Source: Flavobacterium sp. ALJ2 (GTDB taxonomy: Bacteria > Bacteroidota > Bacteroidia > Flavobacteriales > Flavobacteriaceae). Taken from it: a stretch of DNA of 64,000 bases. Both the position numbers and the translations under genes were made by a program. Under the pieces are notes generated by a model that saw only the letters and a list, made by a program, of their open reading frames with translations, did no database searches and was not told where the DNA came from. Position 1 is the stretch's first letter; each line of letters begins with the position of its first letter. The stretch spans positions 208,441 through 272,440 of the forward strand of contig NZ_JADNRC010000007.1 in the NCBI RefSeq assembly GCF_015594725.1, given 5' to 3'. Positions 18,982-28,565 of the stretch are shown piece by piece.

Positions 18982-20988
18982 ATGAAAAAAAATATAGCAC
19001 TTTTTGCTATGATTTTACTTTGTATTCCAGTTTTCGCACAAGAAAATTTGGAAGAAGTTAAAATTATCAAAAAGCAAAAAGGAATTAAAAAATCATATAC
19101 CCTTACAGGAAATACGTCACTTATAACAAGTAAAGAATTGCTTAAAGCAGCTTGTTGTAATCTCGCCGAAAGTTTCGAAACAAATCCGTCTATTGATGTT
19201 AACTTTTCGGATGCATTAACAGGGACAAAGCAAATTAAAATGTTGGGACTTACAAGTCCGTATTTAATGATTACTGAAGAAAATGTTCCCTCTGTTCGGG
19301 GAGCATCTCAAGCCTACGGATTATCATTTACCCCTGGAACTTGGGTCGAAAGTATTCAGATTACTAAAGGAGCAGGAAGTGTTGTTAATGGATATGAAAG
19401 CATTTCGGGACAAATAAATACAGAGTTGTTAAAACCTATGAATGATATTCCGTTCTTCTTGAATGCTTATGGTTCTACTGATTCTCGTTTTGAATTAAAT
19501 ACTCATTTTACCAAACAACTTTCGGATAAATGGGCAACAAGTTTATTAGTTCATGGTAATGCACGTGTTGCAAAAACGGATATGAACGATGATGGATTTA
19601 TGGATAATCCATTGGCAAAGCAAATCAATATTTTAAATCGTTATCAATATACTAATGCTGAGAAAGGTTGGGTTGGTTTTGTCAATCTTAGATATATGAA
19701 TGATAAGAAACAAACGGGAGAACTTGATTTTGATAAAGACCGAGATAGAGGGACAACCAATTATTGGGGATCCGAAATCAATACAGAACGAATTGATGTT
19801 TCGACCAAAATAGGTTATGTTTTTCCAGATATGCCTTTTCAGAGCATTGGTTTTCAAAACGCATTTAATAGCCACAATCAGAAATCTTATTTTGGTTTAA
19901 ATGATTATAATATCAAGCAGAATAGTTATTATTCTAATTTGATTTTTAATTCGATTATCGATAATACCAAGAATAAATTTGCAGCTGGATTGAACTTTAC
20001 CTATGACCAATACCAAGAGTTTGTAAATGTAACCGATTATAGTCGAATCGATAATTCTGTTGGGGCTTTCTTTGAATATACGTATGATAATACCGATAAC
20101 TTTAGTATTATTTTAGGCGGGAGAATCGATAATCATAATCGATTAGGAACTTTTGTAACGCCACGTTTACATGTGAGATATAACCCTTGGGAGAAAGCAG
20201 TTTTAAGATTTTCAGCAGGAAGAGGAAAACGTTTAGCTAATATTTTTGCTGAGAACCAACAGTTATTTGCTAGTTCAAGAGTGTTTTCGATTTTGGATAA
20301 TAGTGGTAAGATTTATGGAATGAATCCAGAAATTGCATGGAATTACGGATTAAGTTTTTCGCAAAAGTTTTCTCTTTTTGATAAACATGCCGAAGTAGTT
20401 TTTGATTTATACAGAACCGATTTCCAGAATCAGGTTGTTGTAGATGTAATGCAAAGCCCGCAAGAAGTTCTGTTTTATAATCTAAAAGGTAAATCATATG
20501 CTAATAGTTTACAAGTTGAATTTAACTATGAATTACTAAAGAATTTTAATTTCCGTTCGGCATATAAATATTATGATATTCGAACTGATTATTTATCTGG
20601 AAATTTTGAAAGGCCATTACAAGCAAAACATCGTTTTTTTGGGAATCTGGAATACGAAACAAATCTAGTTGACGGAAAGCAATGGAAAATCGATTATACT
20701 TTTAATTGGATTGGACAGCAACAATTACCGAACACAGCTTCGAATCCTGAGAAAGATAGATTGCCTAATTTCTCGCCTTCGTATTCTTTAATGAATGCGC
20801 AAGTAACAAGAGTTTTCTCTGATGTTTTTGAAGTATATGTAGGAGGGGAGAACATTGGAAATTACCGACAAGACAAAGCGATTTTAGGAAGTGATAATCC
20901 GTTTGGACCAAATTTTGATGCATCAATTATTTATGCTCCAGTTTTTGGACAAATGTATTACGCAGGATTAAGATTTAAAATAAAATAA
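18982..20988 (+). CDS. TonB-dependent outer-membrane receptor, probable metal transport
   Basis: From ATG 18982 the protein has 668 residues with signal peptide (MKKNIALFAMILLCIPVFAQ); the frame is open further upstream but overlaps the preceding gene. A plug domain (about 35-170, with ITSKELLKAACCNLAESFETNPSID and SVVNGYESISGQINTELL) precedes a beta-barrel with repeated YxN/FxG strands and a C-terminal YAGLRFKIK. The AACCNLAE segment, a Cys pair at the start of the plug, fits a receptor for a thiol-binding metal. It sits between HYC_CC_PP and HMA genes. No carboxypeptidase-like N-terminal domain is present, so it is not a SusC-type receptor. Confidence 0.88.
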   Translation: MKKNIALFAMILLCIPVFAQENLEEVKIIKKQKGIKKSYTLTGNTSLITSKELLKAACCNLAESFETNPSIDVNFSDALTGTKQIKMLGLTSPYLMITEENVPSVRGASQAYGLSFTPGTWVESIQITKGAGSVVNGYESISGQINTELLKPMNDIPFFLNAYGSTDSRFELNTHFTKQLSDKWATSLLVHGNARVAKTDMNDDGFMDNPLAKQINILNRYQYTNAEKGWVGFVNLRYMNDKKQTGELDFDKDRDRGTTNYWGSEINTERIDVSTKIGYVFPDMPFQSIGFQNAFNSHNQKSYFGLNDYNIKQNSYYSNLIFNSIIDNTKNKFAAGLNFTYDQYQEFVNVTDYSRIDNSVGAFFEYTYDNTDNFSIILGGRIDNHNRLGTFVTPRLHVRYNPWEKAVLRFSAGRGKRLANIFAENQQLFASSRVFSILDNSGKIYGMNPEIAWNYGLSFSQKFSLFDKHAEVVFDLYRTDFQNQVVVDVMQSPQEVLFYNLKGKSYANSLQVEFNYELLKNFNFRSAYKYYDIRTDYLSGNFERPLQAKHRFFGNLEYETNLVDGKQWKIDYTFNWIGQQQLPNTASNPEKDRLPNFSPSYSLMNAQVTRVFSDVFEVYVGGENIGNYRQDKAILGSDNPFGPNFDASIIYAPVFGQMYYAGLRFKIK

Positions 20989-21035
20989 CTATACGTTAAA
21001 ATTAATTATAATAAACCTCTTAAAAATAAAACAAA

Positions 21036-21377
21036 ATGAAGAACGTATTAATAGTGTTAGCAGTTGCTTTTTTCTCATTTGCCGCTCAGGCACAGGATAA
21101 AAAGAATAAAAATGCAAAATATGAAACAGAAGTTAGTGGTAATTGTGAGCATTGTAAAAAACGAATAGAAAAAGCTGCTTTTGGAGTTTCAGGAGTGAAA
21201 TCTGCAACATGGGATGTTAGTACTCATAAACTAAGTTTAATCTTGAACGAAGAAAAAACCGCTCCTGTAGATGTGAAAAATGCTATAGCTAAATCAGGTC
21301 ATGATACTGATGTTACTAAAGCAGCACAAGATGTTTATGACAGGCTTCCGATGTGTTGCAAATATGAAAGAAATTAA
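21036..21377 (+). CDS. Periplasmic heavy-metal-associated (HMA) domain protein
   Basis: A 113-residue protein with a signal peptide (about 1-19, ending AQAQ) and a single HMA/ferredoxin-like domain. The metal site is GNCEHC (Cys37, Cys40) before KKRIEKAAFGVSGVKSATWDV. A second Cys pair, LPMCCKYE, is at the C-terminus. Probably a periplasmic metal carrier, most likely for Cu(I), working with the adjacent receptor. It lies 47 bp behind the receptor gene and ends the operon. Confidence 0.88.
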   Translation: MKNVLIVLAVAFFSFAAQAQDKKNKNAKYETEVSGNCEHCKKRIEKAAFGVSGVKSATWDVSTHKLSLILNEEKTAPVDVKNAIAKSGHDTDVTKAAQDVYDRLPMCCKYERN

Positions 21378-21506
21378 TATTGAAGCTTAACTTAGAATTT
21401 GTGCTTTTTAGCGTTAATAAAACTTTAAAATACCTCAATCTATTGTGACTAAACTAATTTATTATTACTTTCACCAACTTATAAATTTAACAAATAAATC
21501 GCTTAT

Positions 21507-22190
21507 ATGAATAATTTTGATTGGGCTCAATTAATTAATCCAGAGTTTTATATTACCCTTACCTTAGGTGGAGTTCAAATTGGTTTATACATTGTTATAT
21601 TTATAGTTTTTGCCGAAACAGGACTTTTTGCAGGTTTCTTTTTACCTGGTGACAGCTTACTTTTTTTAGCAGGAATTTATAGCCGTGAATTAATTGAGAA
21701 CATGGTTTATATAGAAAATGATTTTATAAATGTTTTTCTTCTTTCTCTAATGGTTGCTATTTCAGGAATTTTTGGTAATATGACTGGATATTGGTTTGGA
21801 GCCAAAAGCGGTTATTATTTATTTAAAAAAGAAGATACTTTTTGGTTTAAGAAGAAATACTTATTGCAGTCAAAAGATTTCTTTGAAAAATACGGTGGTA
21901 AAGCTATAATCTATGCTCGTTTTTTACCAATTTTTAGAACATTTGCACCTATAGTTGCTGGAATTGTATCTATGGATAAGAAGAAATTTATGTTCTATAA
22001 TATATTAAGTTCATTTTTATGGGCTTTTATTTTAATATTTTCAGGACATTACCTTTATGGAGTGTTTTTGAAACAAGGAGTTGATCTAAAACAGCATATC
22101 GAATACATTATTATAATTATTGTTATCATAACGACTTTTCCAGTTTTAATGAAGTTGCTAAAGAAAAGACCAGCAGATAAAATAGAATAG
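21507..22190 (+). CDS. DedA/VTT-domain membrane protein
   Basis: A 227-residue inner-membrane protein of the DedA family, implicated in lipid flipping and membrane homeostasis. Typical elements are FAETGLFAGFFLPGDSLLF (about 35-53), the re-entrant-loop region GNMTGYWFGAKSG, FFEKYGGKAIIYARFLPIFRTFAPIVAGI (about 127-155) and a final helix pair. The conserved acidic (ETG, GDS) and Arg (ARFLPIFRTF) residues are present. It stands after the metal operon with its own terminator at 22201. Confidence 0.93.
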   Translation: MNNFDWAQLINPEFYITLTLGGVQIGLYIVIFIVFAETGLFAGFFLPGDSLLFLAGIYSRELIENMVYIENDFINVFLLSLMVAISGIFGNMTGYWFGAKSGYYLFKKEDTFWFKKKYLLQSKDFFEKYGGKAIIYARFLPIFRTFAPIVAGIVSMDKKKFMFYNILSSFLWAFILIFSGHYLYGVFLKQGVDLKQHIEYIIIIIVIITTFPVLMKLLKKRPADKIE

Positions 22191-22200
22191 ATAGTAAAAC

Positions 22201-22232
22201 AAAAATCCGAAGCTAATAAACTTCGGATTTTT
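22201..22232. terminator. Terminator of the DedA gene
   Basis: AAAAATCCGAAG / CTTCGGATTTTT, a 12-bp stem with an 8-base loop. A nearly identical hairpin follows groEL at 22400-22431 from the other side. Confidence 0.9.
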
Positions 22233-22399
22233 TATTTCTACTAAGAATAAAATGGAATTATTCATTACATGAAGTAATCCGTTAGTTGTTTGGATTGTCT
22301 TCTTTAATAGAATAGCGACCAAAATTAAGATTATATCCATTTAAGGGTAGTAGTGTTTTATATTGCAGAAAAAGGAGATGGTTTAAAATCAAAGCAAAA

Positions 22400-22431
22400 A
22401 AAAATCCGAAGCTATAAAACTTCGGATTTTT
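22400..22431. terminator. Terminator of groEL
   Basis: Same 12-bp stem (AAAAATCCGAAG / CTTCGGATTTTT) as at 22201, with a slightly different loop. It lies 33 bp beyond the groEL stop on the minus strand. The 170 bp between the two hairpins show no gene. Confidence 0.9.
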
Positions 22432-22463
22432 TATTTCAAGACTTTTGTAAGTCAGGAATGGTA

Positions 22464-24107
<1,644 letters not shown>

Positions 24108-24159
24108 TTAAGGTTTGAGTTGTTTCAGGTTTTCCCCTGATACTTTATTCATGAGATTT

Positions 24160-24182
24160 AAAGCCTGTAAGCTTGAGGCTTT
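24160..24182 (-). promoter_or_regulatory. Stem-loop between groES and groEL
   Basis: On the minus strand AAAGCCT and AGGCTTT pair around CAAGCTTAC, starting 2 bases after the groES stop. No long T-run follows, so it is more likely a partial attenuator or mRNA-stabilising/processing hairpin than a full terminator. Confidence 0.5.
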
Positions 24183-24184
24183 TT

Positions 24185-24460
24185 TTAAATGATCGCTAAG
24201 ATATCATCTTCACGCATAATCAAATAATCAGTTCCTTCATGTTTTAATTCAGTTCCGGCATATTTACCATAAAGTACTGTATCTCCAATTTTCACAGTCA
24301 TATTGTGGTCTTTAGTGCCATTTCCTACTGCTACAACAGTTCCTTTTTGTGGTTTTTCTTTGGCAGTATCTGGAATAAAAATCCCTGACGCAGTTTTAGT
24401 TTCTGCTGCAACTGGCTCAATAAGTACGCGATCTGATAGCGGTTTAATGTTTAAAGTCAT
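24185..24460 (-). CDS. groES: Co-chaperonin GroES (Hsp10)
   Basis: A 91-residue lid of the GroEL chamber. It has the start [12 protein letters not shown], the mobile loop region ([27 protein letters not shown]), [13 protein letters not shown] and the terminal [12 protein letters not shown]. First gene of the groESL unit. I see no CIRCE element upstream, consistent with other heat-shock control in this phylum. Confidence 0.98.
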   Translation of the reverse strand: MTLNIKPLSDRVLIEPVAAETKTASGIFIPDTAKEKPQKGTVVAVGNGTKDHNMTVKIGDTVLYGKYAGTELKHEGTDYLIMREDDILAII

Positions 24461-24551
24461 GATTTTATAATTATGTTATGTTTATAATTTTGTTTACTTA
24501 TAAACTTTCAGAAACTATGCCACCTTGGATAAACTGACATTATTTCTTATA

Positions 24552-24583
24552 AAAAATGCCAGCTTTGACAGGCTGGCATTTTT
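24552..24583 (-). terminator. Terminator of the secG end of the miaB-secG run
   Basis: AAAAATGCCAGC / GCTGGCATTTTT, a 12-bp stem around TTTGACAG. It lies 20 bp after the secG stop. Confidence 0.9.
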
Positions 24584-24602
24584 ATATTTTATAAAGGATA
24601 TA

Positions 24603-24944
24603 TTATTTTGCTGGATTAGTCGCAGCAGGTGTTTCTTGAACTGGAGCTACAGGCGTTGTGCTTGGAGCTGTAGTAGTAGATTTCTCAATAAGTTTAGATT
24701 CTACATCGCTTAATGATCCTGTAAAGCTTAAGCTAGAAAGTAAGATTAATGAAATTAAGATTGTAGCTAACGTCCAAGTACTTTTGTCTAAAAAGTCAGT
24801 TGTTTTTTGTACGCCACCTAACATTTGAGATCCACTAATTGTTGAAGATAATCCTCCGCCTTTAGGGTTTTGAACCATGATTACTACGATCAATAGAAAA
24901 CAAACTATTGTGATTAAAACTAAAAAAATTGAAAATGTGCTCAT
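24603..24944 (-). CDS. secG: Preprotein translocase subunit SecG
   Basis: A 113-residue inner-membrane component of the SecYEG channel. Two membrane segments (about 4-24 and 56-76) flank the conserved loop VIMVQNPKGGGLSSTISGSQMLGGVQKTTDFLDKSTW in outline. The extended Thr/Pro/Ala-rich tail (TTTAPSTTPVAPVQETPAATNPAK) is typical of Bacteroidetes. It starts 3 bp after the TPR gene and is the last gene of the operon. Confidence 0.95.
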   Translation of the reverse strand: MSTFSIFLVLITIVCFLLIVVIMVQNPKGGGLSSTISGSQMLGGVQKTTDFLDKSTWTLATILISLILLSSLSFTGSLSDVESKLIEKSTTTAPSTTPVAPVQETPAATNPAK

Positions 24945-24947
24945 TGT

Positions 24948-25889
24948 TTAATTATTATTGTTATTTTGTTGTAATGTCTTAATATCTGATATGCGGTCTG
25001 CAAAGAAACTAATTTTTTCTGGATATTTCAAAATTAATATTTCATATGCTTGTATTGCTTTTGTATATTTTTTTTGTTCTAAATATACTTTGGCCAAAGT
25101 CTCAGTCATTAAGTAAGAATTATCATCTTTATTGATGTCTATCTGAATGTTAGCTGCAACTGTTGTGGTCGATTTTACAGGAGAAATTTTCGGACTAGTT
25201 TCGATGAACTTGTCAATTAATTCAGCTTTCTTCTTTTTTTCTTCGTTGATTTCGATTAATACAGCGTCTGTTTCAACAAGTGAAACGTCTTGTTTATTCT
25301 CTTTCTTCTTCTCTTTTCGTTCAATAGGCTCTGTTCTAGAAAGTTGAAGCCACTCTTGAAAAGAATGTTTTTCTTTTGCAGAAAAATCCAGAGGCTTACC
25401 TAATTTTAGATTTTCTTCTGCAGTTTTTATGGCCTGTTCTGTAGTTTTTACATTTACTTCAATATTTGGTATTGAAGCTTCTTTTATTGAAGTAAGGATG
25501 GATTGCTCAATAGGATCTATAAATCTAGTTTCTACTTTTTCTATTATTTTTTCTGCTATTGCAATCTCAGGCAAAAGGTGTTCACTATCAATGACTGTTA
25601 TATCTAAAAGGGCCAAAGCTTTTTTATCGTAATATTCTTTCTGAATGGTTAAAAAATTCTCAGAAGTTATAAAATCAAATAAAATAGCTCTATCTGTTGT
25701 ATGTGCGGCAGTAACTTTTAAGGCATAATTATACTTAAAACTGTTTTGACTATAAAGGCCTTTTAATCGCAATGCTCTTGCACTTTGAAAATAAGGGAAT
25801 TCATTCAATACATTACCTAATTCATCTGTGTGCTTTTCGGTAATAGCATCAGGTCTATTTATTAGGTAAGTATATTCGTTAACATTCAT
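24948..25889 (-). CDS. TPR-type protein, 313 aa
   Basis: I recognise only a C-terminal tetratricopeptide-like region (about 265-305: TETLAKVYLEQKKYTKAIQAYEILILKYPEKISFFADRI in outline). The N-terminal half (NEYTYLINRPDAITEKHTDELGNVLNEFPYFQSARALRLKGL) is conserved-looking and helical, and the middle is a charged, Lys/Glu-rich linker (about 180-235). No signal peptide, so probably cytoplasmic. It lies 3 bp from secG and 77 bp behind lptE, in an operon with export functions. A scaffold role is a guess from the repeat type. Confidence 0.75.
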   Translation of the reverse strand: MNVNEYTYLINRPDAITEKHTDELGNVLNEFPYFQSARALRLKGLYSQNSFKYNYALKVTAAHTTDRAILFDFITSENFLTIQKEYYDKKALALLDITVIDSEHLLPEIAIAEKIIEKVETRFIDPIEQSILTSIKEASIPNIEVNVKTTEQAIKTAEENLKLGKPLDFSAKEKHSFQEWLQLSRTEPIERKEKKKENKQDVSLVETDAVLIEINEEKKKKAELIDKFIETSPKISPVKSTTTVAANIQIDINKDDNSYLMTETLAKVYLEQKKYTKAIQAYEILILKYPEKISFFADRISDIKTLQQNNNNN

Positions 25890-25966
25890 TACTTTTTTCT
25901 TTAATCGTTGAAATTATTTATTAGTTTAATTAATTGTGTCTACTAGTTGATTTAACAAATTAACTT

Positions 25967-26470
25967 TTACCATTTTGCCAATGACTCATTAAATATATCT
26001 TGGGTAATACGGTCAAGAATTTCTTTAATAGCTGTGTCCTTTATAGCTCCCATAAGTTGATCTTGTGCAGGATAATCATAATAAAATTCGAATGATTTTT
26101 CAAAATCATCTGTTTCTTTCTTTCTATTAGTGAATCGTACATTTACACGAATTTTTAATCTATTTTGTGATGCCTGCTGATCAGCAGTTGCAGTCATCGG
26201 GGTAATTCGGTAGTCAGTAATTTCTCCTTCATAGACTAGATCTCCGCCTGAACTCACTAAGTTTAGGTTGGTTTGATTTTGGATTAAATCCTGTAATTGT
26301 AAAGTAAAAGTACGATCCAATCCTGGTTCAATTAAATCAGCATTGTTCTGGAAGTAATTTACTTGAAATGTTTTTGCATCTATTTTACCAGTTCCTGTAA
26401 AGTTGTAAACGGAACAACTACTAAATGTAAAAACAATTGCGATTATAATTAGGTACTGTATATTTCTCAT
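25967..26470 (-). CDS. lptE: LPS-assembly lipoprotein LptE
   Basis: Outer-membrane lipoprotein that plugs the LptD barrel in lipopolysaccharide export. From ATG 26470 it has 167 residues and a proper lipoprotein leader (MRNIQYLIIIAIVFTFSSC, lipobox FSSC); an ATG 51 bp upstream would spoil the leader. The mature start SVYNFTGTGKIDAKTFQVNYFQNNA and ITDYRITPMTATADQQASQNRLKIRVNVRF are characteristic of the Bacteroidetes LptE (LptE-like 'secretin') family. It is 68 bp downstream of the sigma-54 activator. No lptD is in view. Confidence 0.88.
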   Translation of the reverse strand: MRNIQYLIIIAIVFTFSSCSVYNFTGTGKIDAKTFQVNYFQNNADLIEPGLDRTFTLQLQDLIQNQTNLNLVSSGGDLVYEGEITDYRITPMTATADQQASQNRLKIRVNVRFTNRKKETDDFEKSFEFYYDYPAQDQLMGAIKDTAIKEILDRITQDIFNESLAKW

Positions 26471-26538
26471 TTTATTTTTTAAAAGCCTAAAGGTATTTGT
26501 TTTAGTTGTCAATTTTTTCACAATTTAGAGGTGTTATT

Positions 26539-27798
26539 TTACAAATCGAATTGTTTTATTTTTCTATACAAAGTTCGTTCCGAAATTCCTAGTTCATCTG
26601 CTGCAGCTTTTCGTTTTCCTTTGTTTTTTTCTAATGATTTTTTAATCATTTCGATTTCTTTTTGCTCTAATCGTAAAACCTCTTCCTCTTCAATTGTTTC
26701 TGCAAATAAATAATTATCTTCATTTGAAGACTGGTATTGTTCTTCCCGATTTGGAGTGGTCATAACAGCTGTTCTTGGTTCTTCTTCAAAATCAATTTCG
26801 CTATCATTTTCTTGCGAACCATATATTTTTTTGATCAAATTTTTATTGGCTTCTTGTACATTTGTACTACCATTTTGCATTAATTCCAGTGTAAGTTTCT
26901 TTAAGTCATGCAAATCGCTTTTCATGTCAAAAAGGACTTTGTATAAAATCTCTCTTTCGGTATTAAAGTCGCTATCGTTTTTCTTGTCATTAATTACTGA
27001 AGGTAAATTTGGACCCTCAGTAGGTAGGTAGGATTGTAATGTTGCAAGTGTAATATCACGATTCGTTTCTAGAACTGAAATTTGTTCGGCCACATTTCGT
27101 AATTGACGAACGTTACCGTTCCATCTAAATTTTTGTAACAGTTGAACAGCATCATCATCCAGTTTTAATGGAGGCATTTTGTATTTATGAGCAAAATCGG
27201 ATACGAATTTTCTAAACAATAAGTGAATGTCTTCTTTACGCTCGCGTAATGGAGGTAAAGTGATTTCAACTGTACTCAGACGGTAGTATAAATCCTCACG
27301 AAATTTACCTTTTTCGATAGCATTGAATAGATTTACGTTGGTTGCGGCTACAATTCTAACATTAGTTTTTTGTACTTGTGAAGAACCTACTTTTATAAAC
27401 TCACCATTTTCAAGTACACGAAGTAATCTTACTTGTGTTGTTAGTGGTAATTCTCCAACTTCATCGAGGAATATAGTTCCACCATCGGCAACTTCAAAAT
27501 AACCTTCACGTGTATTTGTAGCGCCTGTAAAAGCACCTTTTTCATGACCGAATAATTCACTATCAATAGTTCCTTCGGGGATAGCACCACAATTTACAGC
27601 AATGTATTTCCCATGTTTTCTATGTGAAAGTGAATGTATAATTTTTGGAATACTTTCTTTACCAACACCACTTTCACCAGTTACCATCACCGAAATATCG
27701 GTTGGCGCTACCTGAATTGCTTTTTCTATGGCGCGATTAAGCTTAGGGTTATTTCCAATAATTTCGAATCGCTGTTTTATTGCTTGAACTGTTTCCAT
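26539..27798 (-). CDS. Sigma-54-interaction domain transcriptional activator
   Basis: A 419-residue enhancer-binding protein. The AAA+ domain (about 12-245) has Walker A GESGVGKE, the sigma-54 contact loop GAFTGA, Walker B GGTIFLDEVGELP and the arginine-finger region RLSTVEITLPPLRERKEDI. A C-terminal Fis-type HTH (EMIKKSLEKNKGKRKAAADELGISERTLYRKIKQFDL) ends it. There is no N-terminal receiver or PAS domain, so activity must be controlled by level or a partner. It lies inside the miaB-to-secG run. The gene for sigma-54 itself is not in this window. Confidence 0.92.
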   Translation of the reverse strand: METVQAIKQRFEIIGNNPKLNRAIEKAIQVAPTDISVMVTGESGVGKESIPKIIHSLSHRKHGKYIAVNCGAIPEGTIDSELFGHEKGAFTGATNTREGYFEVADGGTIFLDEVGELPLTTQVRLLRVLENGEFIKVGSSQVQKTNVRIVAATNVNLFNAIEKGKFREDLYYRLSTVEITLPPLRERKEDIHLLFRKFVSDFAHKYKMPPLKLDDDAVQLLQKFRWNGNVRQLRNVAEQISVLETNRDITLATLQSYLPTEGPNLPSVINDKKNDSDFNTEREILYKVLFDMKSDLHDLKKLTLELMQNGSTNVQEANKNLIKKIYGSQENDSEIDFEEEPRTAVMTTPNREEQYQSSNEDNYLFAETIEEEEVLRLEQKEIEMIKKSLEKNKGKRKAAADELGISERTLYRKIKQFDL

Positions 27799-27925
27799 TT
27801 ATATTTTTGTTTCAAGTTTTTATTTGTCTCAGGTTTTAAGTTTAAAAAAGCCGAAATAACTTAAACTTTTTTTAATTCGATATATCTAGTATCTCTTAAA
27901 TATACTACTTTATTGCTTTTAAATG

Positions 27926-28549
27926 CTAATGCGAAACGATTAAAGCGGAATAAGTTGTACTAAGGTTGTCCTTTGAAAGGGTACCTTTTAGATTAGAATT
28001 ATAAATTAACATGGAATTTTTAGGGGTAATCTTTGCTTGAGATTTTTTGTTAGAATTTAACTTATTGGTTCCTAAATATTCTTTTGTTAAAACTATGCTG
28101 TTTTCTTTTATTTCACCTTCTGTTATTGTTTCTTTATCGAGTACGCTTAGATTATTCCAATTTCTTTTTGAGTTTATTGGTATAACTGGGTAAAGGAGGT
28201 AAAATAAAAATGGGCGTTTTTCCTTAATTTTTATCGTTTTAAAAAATTCCTGTTTGATTTTTATTGTGTTTCTATCTGTTGTAAAACTTCCATAGATTGA
28301 TGTGGCAAATTTAAGGTTACTAATAGAATCTTTAGGTAGTTTTTTTAACTCTGCAAAATATACTAAACTATCTTTGGAACTAAAAAAATAAAGATTTTGA
28401 TGATTATTTTCAAGTTCTTCAGAATATATTCCATCAACTTTTAAAAGTGATTTATTTGGAGTCGGCTTTTGTTCGGCAACTTTTTTTGTAGAATTACAGG
28501 AAATTGTAATTACTAAAAGCACGAGAAAGGCAAACGTCTTTGATTTCAT
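27926..28549 (-). CDS. Hypothetical lipoprotein, 207 aa
   Basis: Not recognised. It has a lipoprotein leader (MKSKTFAFLVLLVITISC, lipobox ITISC) followed by a lysine- and serine-rich mature part, including FKTIKIKEKRPFLFYLLYPVIPI (about 105-127). No catalytic motif is visible. It lies 16 bp after miaB in the same direction, so is likely co-transcribed with it, and 127 bp before the activator gene. Envelope location is inferred from the leader. Confidence 0.7.
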   Translation of the reverse strand: MKSKTFAFLVLLVITISCNSTKKVAEQKPTPNKSLLKVDGIYSEELENNHQNLYFFSSKDSLVYFAELKKLPKDSISNLKFATSIYGSFTTDRNTIKIKQEFFKTIKIKEKRPFLFYLLYPVIPINSKRNWNNLSVLDKETITEGEIKENSIVLTKEYLGTNKLNSNKKSQAKITPKNSMLIYNSNLKGTLSKDNLSTTYSALIVSH

Positions 28550-28565
28550 TTGTATAATTTAAGTT

